64,000 nt of DNA, from NCBI GenBank assembly GCA_037577475.1, contig CM075192.1, forward strand, positions 7,266,408-7,330,407. Reading direction: 5' to 3'. This stretch comes from Chaunax sp. Z400 (Eukaryota; Chordata; Actinopteri; Lophiiformes; Chaunacidae). The translations under genes were made by a program, and so were the position numbers. A model generated the notes under the pieces. That model searched no databases, was not told where the DNA came from, and saw only the letters and a program-made list of their open reading frames with translations. Below, piece by piece: positions 58,926 to 64,000 of the stretch (the first letter of the stretch is position 1; the number at the start of each line of letters is the position of its first letter).

Positions 58926-59738
58926 TACTGAGCAACGGTAGAAAAAAATTAAATCATGAATAACCATCATTTAGTCATCACATAGAAATAACAGTCATTG
59001 GTGCATTTCAGAGTAAATGATGATGTTGGTGAGATTTTTTTGTGCATGACTGAAAACACCTGACCAAGGCAATAAAACCCTGGGTCTAATTAATGTCCTA
59101 CTGAAACAACTGATGATGTCACGACTTCCGCAAAACTTATGTGACCAGGCAGTTGGGATGCTGATGATGCTGATGGCTGGAACTCTGCAGACATGTGTAG
59201 CACAGATGTTACAGATGTTATGGCTCATTGCACAGTGGAGGCAGATTACATTTAGTGACAAGTCCAGATTTAACTTGCACAGAGCTGATGGTCGTGGGCA
59301 TTTGTATCGTCACCGTGGGGAACGCTATCCTGCAACATACATTCAGGAAGTGGACTGTTTTGTTGGTGATGTCATGATGTGGGGACCCATTGCTAATGGA
59401 TGGTGGTCAGACCTGGTCCATATCCACGGTACAGGAAGAATGACATGTCATCCTACAAGTCCAGATTAACGTCTTATCCATTCCATGCAAAGGAGATGTG
59501 ATGCTGTGATAAATGCTGGAGGTGGTCACATGTGTTACTGACTGTGTTCTTCTCTGTATCACCATCCACACTTTTTGACTTGTAAACACTAAGACAACAA
59601 CCACTAATTTACATAAAATGATTTTTCTGTATGGCTAAAGGGTGAATAAAGATGTATGAACCATAATTTGCCTTTGATATTTAATATGAACAGGATGGCA
59701 TGAAATAAAAAAAAAACTGTTTCTACTGTTGCTCAGTA
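58926..59738 (+). mobile_element. Deleted Tc1/mariner-like element with TIRs and TA duplication
   Basis: Ends are TACTGAGCAACGGTAGAAA and, inverted, TACTGAGCAACAGTAGAAA, with one mismatch. They are flanked by TA at 58924-58925 and 59739-59740, the target duplication used by this superfamily. At 813 bp it is shorter than usual autonomous Tc1-type elements, so it is internally deleted. It contains the transposase remnant described at 59113-59469. Confidence 0.85.
59113..59469 (+). pseudogene. Tc1/mariner transposase remnant
   Basis: The open stretch includes WRQITFSDKSRFNLHRADGR and then YRHRGERYPATYIQ and VMMWGPIANGWW. These match the Tc1-type block around the first-to-second catalytic Asp (W..V.FSDESRF, R.GER, VMVWG). 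The usual Glu after the Asp is Lys, the DNA-binding N-terminus is missing and the last catalytic acid is not reached. It is non-functional. Confidence 0.8.
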
Positions 59739-60833
59739 TATTTAGCATTTGCTATTTCAGGGCTCAACTAAGGACAGAAGTAAAACACCTCGGGTTAGTA
59801 AATCCAGAAACTCACTTGCCTGAACCGTACACATATTTTTTTTCTGGAACTGTTGATGGAAGTATCTAAAGTGATCATCTCACTTCTTTCTCATGTCTGG
59901 TGGGAGTTCCACATGTGCAGTACCAGTTGGGTGTAAGTGGTGGAGAGTGAAGACATTTATGAGGTGAGGTGGAAGTTTCAATGATCCTGGATACAGGAGT
60001 TTAGTTGGGTGGTGTTAGAGGATGTGGGCAAAACTCCAACTAAATTGCTGCAAGTTTGAGAGCGAGGCAAATAAGATTAACAAGACAATTTTATTTTATA
60101 TACACATTAATAAATAAAACATGTTTTGTGTTGGGGCACAAAACAACATCAACGTTTGACGCTGTTGTTATTTTACATTTTTAACTCACTGTGCTGTTAC
60201 TGAATCTGTTGCAGCCCCCCCCATTTCCCTGCAGGGCTCCTAATGGTTTCATCTTGAAAACAAAATACTCTATCTGTGTGAGAAGTGGTTCATTCACCTC
60301 CAACAGTCCATCATCTTGCCTCTGGAGAGTTTACTTTTAGAATTTCATCCTCACGATGATTGACAGTCAGATAGATTAACTCTTGGTCATGTTCTTACTT
60401 CTCCTGAGAGCAAAATAGCATTTATTATGTAGGTCACCCTCCTGTGGTGGGAGACTTAATGTCTGACAAAACCTAAAAAAACTCCAGGAATCCCTGCTCT
60501 CTCACCCATGACCCCATGTGCGTCACCCAACCTCTACAACCAATTTTCATTAAATTGCCAGCTAAATGAAACTGAAAAGTATTCCTACAGTGGGTCGAGC
60601 TGACCAAGAGGCAATCTATCTCTACCTTGAAATCTATCTCTCAAGTTGACTTCCAGTAAGGTTTACTGGTTTACAGAGGGCAGCGAGCCTTGGCTATCCC
60701 ACCGGCCAGTCAGTTATTAACCTGTTTCCACAGAGATCATGACGGGAACACGGCCTATTGTCTGGAAGTCATTAAGAGAGCCAGGGGTAGCCAGGGAGTG
60801 GCTGCATACCTCTGTTAAACCCCCAGCATGTGT

Positions 60834-60989
<156 letters not shown>

Positions 60990-61548
60990 TCTATCTTAAC
61001 TTCTTAGTAAAAATTAGTCATTATCAGAATGTCAAAGCAGCATTCCAAATGGACTTGATGGGCAGTTTGCATTGCCAAACCACTAATGCAAATTAATAAC
61101 AGAGATGAACCAACAACAGCGTAGAGAGGATTTTGAAATGATAAAAAACAATACGGCTGCTTTTTAAATTCAGGTTTTGATTCAAAAGTCTGTTCATACA
61201 TATTTGGCACATTCTTAAACCTACTATATGCTTGTGTGTGCCTCAGACTCTGTTTTCTGTCTTGCTCGTGGTTGTATTAATAGCCACAAAGGGGAGAGTT
61301 GGTGCCAGGAATCCAGCCTTAAATGCTGCCGAGTTTTGAGGGGGAGAATGGGGGAGGGGTCTGCTTAAGTGTGAGGAAGGGGCCACAGGCGAGGGAGGAG
61401 TTCACGGATGGACGGATAGAAGGATGAGTGCTGGTGAACTGTGTGCAAGCAGAGATCTGACGTTGTGTATCCCAGTATGAGACACACTCTGCAGTGTGAC
61501 CCTCCATCCAGCAGAGCTCACACACAATCAAACACACTTAAGTAATCT

Positions 61549-61725
61549 GTCCTGTCTGTTTGTCTGTTTGCAGGATTACACAAAAACCACAAGAGCGATT
61601 TTCATGAAACTTGGTGGAAAATGTGGCCGAGAAGAATTTATTAAATTTTCGATGGGATCCAGGTAAAGGGACAGATCCAGGGACTTTTCCCACTATCTTA
61701 AACATTATGGGATAGGGCTTTTTTT
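61549..61725 (+). repeat. Dispersed teleost repeat, third copy
   Basis: CTGTTTGTCTGTTTGCAGGATTACACAAAAACC...TTCATGAAACTTGGTGGAAAATG...GGGATCCAGGTAAAGGGACAGATCC...TTAAACATTATGGGATAGGG. Same family as 48414 and 55276; the left end is not clear. Confidence 0.65.
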
Positions 61726-62628
61726 CTCCACCGTTCTCATCTATTACTGGACAGATTTGGATGAAACATGGTGGAGAGGTTGATCATGCAGGAAAGACGG
61801 ACCAATTAAATAAATTACAGATGCAGGTAAAGAGGCATGAAACCTTCAGAGATCATATCAGGGACAGACATCGGGGATGGGAACAGGTGATTACATTCTG
61901 AAACAGTTTGTTTTCCCTATGCCAAAGGTTATGAACAGATACAGGCTCTAGGTGAACGTTCTCATGGTAAAAGAATCTAAACACAGGTGTTCCATACTAA
62001 TAGGAATGTAACGGGTTGTTGTTGTTGAGGGTCTGTGATCTGTGAAAGCTGTTCTTTGTAAGTGAAAGTGATCACTAAACACACACTAAAAGTCAAAAAT
62101 CTGAAAGTAATGAAACAAAGAAAATGACCTAGTTTCAGTCAAAATATAAAACAAACTATTATTAAGCCTCAATGCATTTCAATTGTGCTTCATATAATTT
62201 TTCTGCATCGCTGAATAATTCCATCACATCTCAGAATTAGGTCAGTGATGTCCTATCATATCAATACAGGCGTGCAGCGTTGCCATAATAACCATTGTTT
62301 GCTCTGCTCCTTGTGTGCTATATTTTGGTGTTATTGATTTAAAGTATCTCCATGTGTTTAATAACGGGGGATCAGTGGTGTTGCTGGTCGGTCAGTTACT
62401 TGACACACTAAATAAAGTGATCTCCGTGGGCCACTGGTCAGGCTGACTGGCTCTATATGTGGAGTCTGTTAGTGAGATTATATTAGCAGAATCACAACCA
62501 CATACACTCAGCATACAACACCATGACAGACGAGAGAACAGCAGCATCTTTTAATCAGGACCAAAACAACACCAGCTAGCTGCTGCATAATTCATCACGT
62601 ACGGGAAAATGACCATAGTCATGCATGC

Positions 62629-62630
<2 letters not shown>
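61726..62630. other. Non-coding stretch
   Basis: Continues as possible repeat tail ('TACTGGACAGATTTGGATGAAAC' at about 61744), then unrecognised DNA. No exon was seen. Confidence 0.4.

Positions 62631-62631
<1 letters not shown>

Positions 62632-62667
<36 letters not shown>
62632..62667 (+). repeat. TG microsatellite
   Basis: TG dinucleotides. A second TG tract lies at 62810-62837. Confidence 0.9.
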
Positions 62668-62669
<2 letters not shown>

Positions 62670-62806
62670 CTCTACTTGTGGTGCATACACTGGATGTAGT
62701 ACGTAACTTCATTCTGAAGAAGGAAATGTGTGAACAAACAGACAGGAATCACACTGTAATTCAGTTTGGACTAAGATCAGGACATTTTAGTACTATCAGT
62801 ACAATC

Positions 62807-62837
<31 letters not shown>

Positions 62838-64000
62838 CTGTACAGATAAGAGCCGGATAGCATGGTTGAGTTGTGTAATGTTAATGGGAGATGGAGCTAA
62901 TGGCACAGGACAGCACAGGAAGGGAGAGAGTGAATCCATCAGTGTCAGGGGGAGGGCAACCTGAGGAAATCTGTACTAACTCACACAAACACCATTCACA
63001 CCATTCACAGTTGCTGATACCTCTGTAGGATCAAATAGCAGCTTAAACGTTTGACTCTCAGACTCATAGTTTGGTGTGATTGCTTTAAAAAGTGTGTGCA
63101 GACAATGGGTAGCTTCTATCCCACAGCAGCAGTGTTTTGAGGACAGACATCCCTCTAAATTAAAACCACATTTCCCATAAACCCTGGTGCTTCCTGCAGG
63201 GATCTATTGAAAGAGATTTCGTCTTTCATTCCTTCCACTGGCAGCTACCACAAACCAAAACTCAGTTTGTGCCATACTGCTGACAGCAGTTAAACCTCAC
63301 AATGAGCATAGTAATGACTTACTGATGTCAAATTGCTGCATGTAGAGGCTTTGAGCAGAAACGAATGTGACATCTACACAGCCCATACAAGAAACACATC
63401 TGACATCTGCCCAAAACCTTTCAATCTCAACACACCACCTCTTACATAACATGTGATGCAAATCCTGTATCCAGCCATAAACGAAGAGCAGCTGTCTCTG
63501 TGCATTGATAGGAAACAGTAGATAACCCCCTGACCTGACTATGCTAATCTGATCTGTTGATCTGCTAATGCATGCAAATACACACAGGGCTAAAGGAATG
63601 TACTCTGTCTGCTGCTCTGCAGCCATGGAGGATGGAGTCTGGAGAGTTTCAGGTGTGGTTTGGGAAGGTTTGTGGGTGAGAAGTTAAATGAAAGTGTGTT
63701 TGTGTTTTAAAGTGAGCAAAACCCATCCAGAGACAGAAAGAGAATGATTTAGATGAGGAAATGTCACAGTGATTATTTCAGTTATGCATTTATGTATAAC
63801 ATTATTATTGATCTGATCAACCTCTGATATGATAAAACGCTGCTGGTAAATAGATTCACATCTGTGTACCATGCAAATGTGAATGTGTTTTTGAATAATT
63901 TGTTCTTGTATAGTGTCATGTGATATTCATGTTGCTTTAAAGTTAGCTTTGAATCTTAATGGGGCTCCAGCAATTTAGTGTTACATTTTTATAAGGCTGA
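62838..64000. other. Non-coding stretch to window end
   Basis: No gene or recognised repeat. The open frame at 63626-63297 (-) starts MAAEQQTEYIPLAL but has no donor site or family resemblance. Confidence 0.4.

Overview
The window is vertebrate nuclear DNA, almost certainly from a spiny-rayed teleost fish. Genes are split by GT-AG introns, microsatellites are frequent, Tc1/mariner and hAT remnants occur, and several dispersed repeats of types I recognise from teleost genomes recur. Gene order tmem199 then sebox matches the order I know from other vertebrates. No bacterial features, CRISPR arrays, rRNA or tRNA genes were seen.

Layout. 1-1.3 kb: the last four coding exons of tmem199 (+), a V-ATPase assembly factor. 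4.0-7.5 kb: a complete three-exon sebox homeobox gene (-), converging on tmem199 and with a GC-AG intron inside the homeodomain. 8.3-35.6 kb: six head-to-tail, nearly identical units of 4.4-4.7 kb. Each unit carries one intact three-exon gene (+) that I do not recognise. It encodes a short amphipathic helical N-terminus, a long acidic octapeptide-repeat region and a C-terminus with a duplicated 20-residue motif, predicted at 390-487 aa. Every unit keeps the same compact promoter (TCTCGCGAG, CACGTG, TGACGTCA, TATA box). 35.6-38.2 kb: dispersed repeats, an ATCC array, an AAT-rich higher-order satellite and a long CA array. 38.2-46.7 kb: eight frame-compatible 3' exons of smtnl2 (-), ending in a calponin-homology domain. 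46.7-64 kb: no confident gene; transposon remnants, MITE-like repeats, minisatellites and microsatellites, possibly the long 5' introns of smtnl2.

The main discovery candidate is the six-copy gene array. All six reading frames, splice sites and promoters are intact. Between-copy differences in coding length are confined to in-frame gains and losses in the 24-bp coding minisatellite. Shared variants are mosaic among copies, suggesting continuing unequal exchange or gene conversion. The duplication junction can be read against both flanks and shows only a few bases of microhomology. Function is unknown. The genes flanking the array do not appear functionally linked to it.
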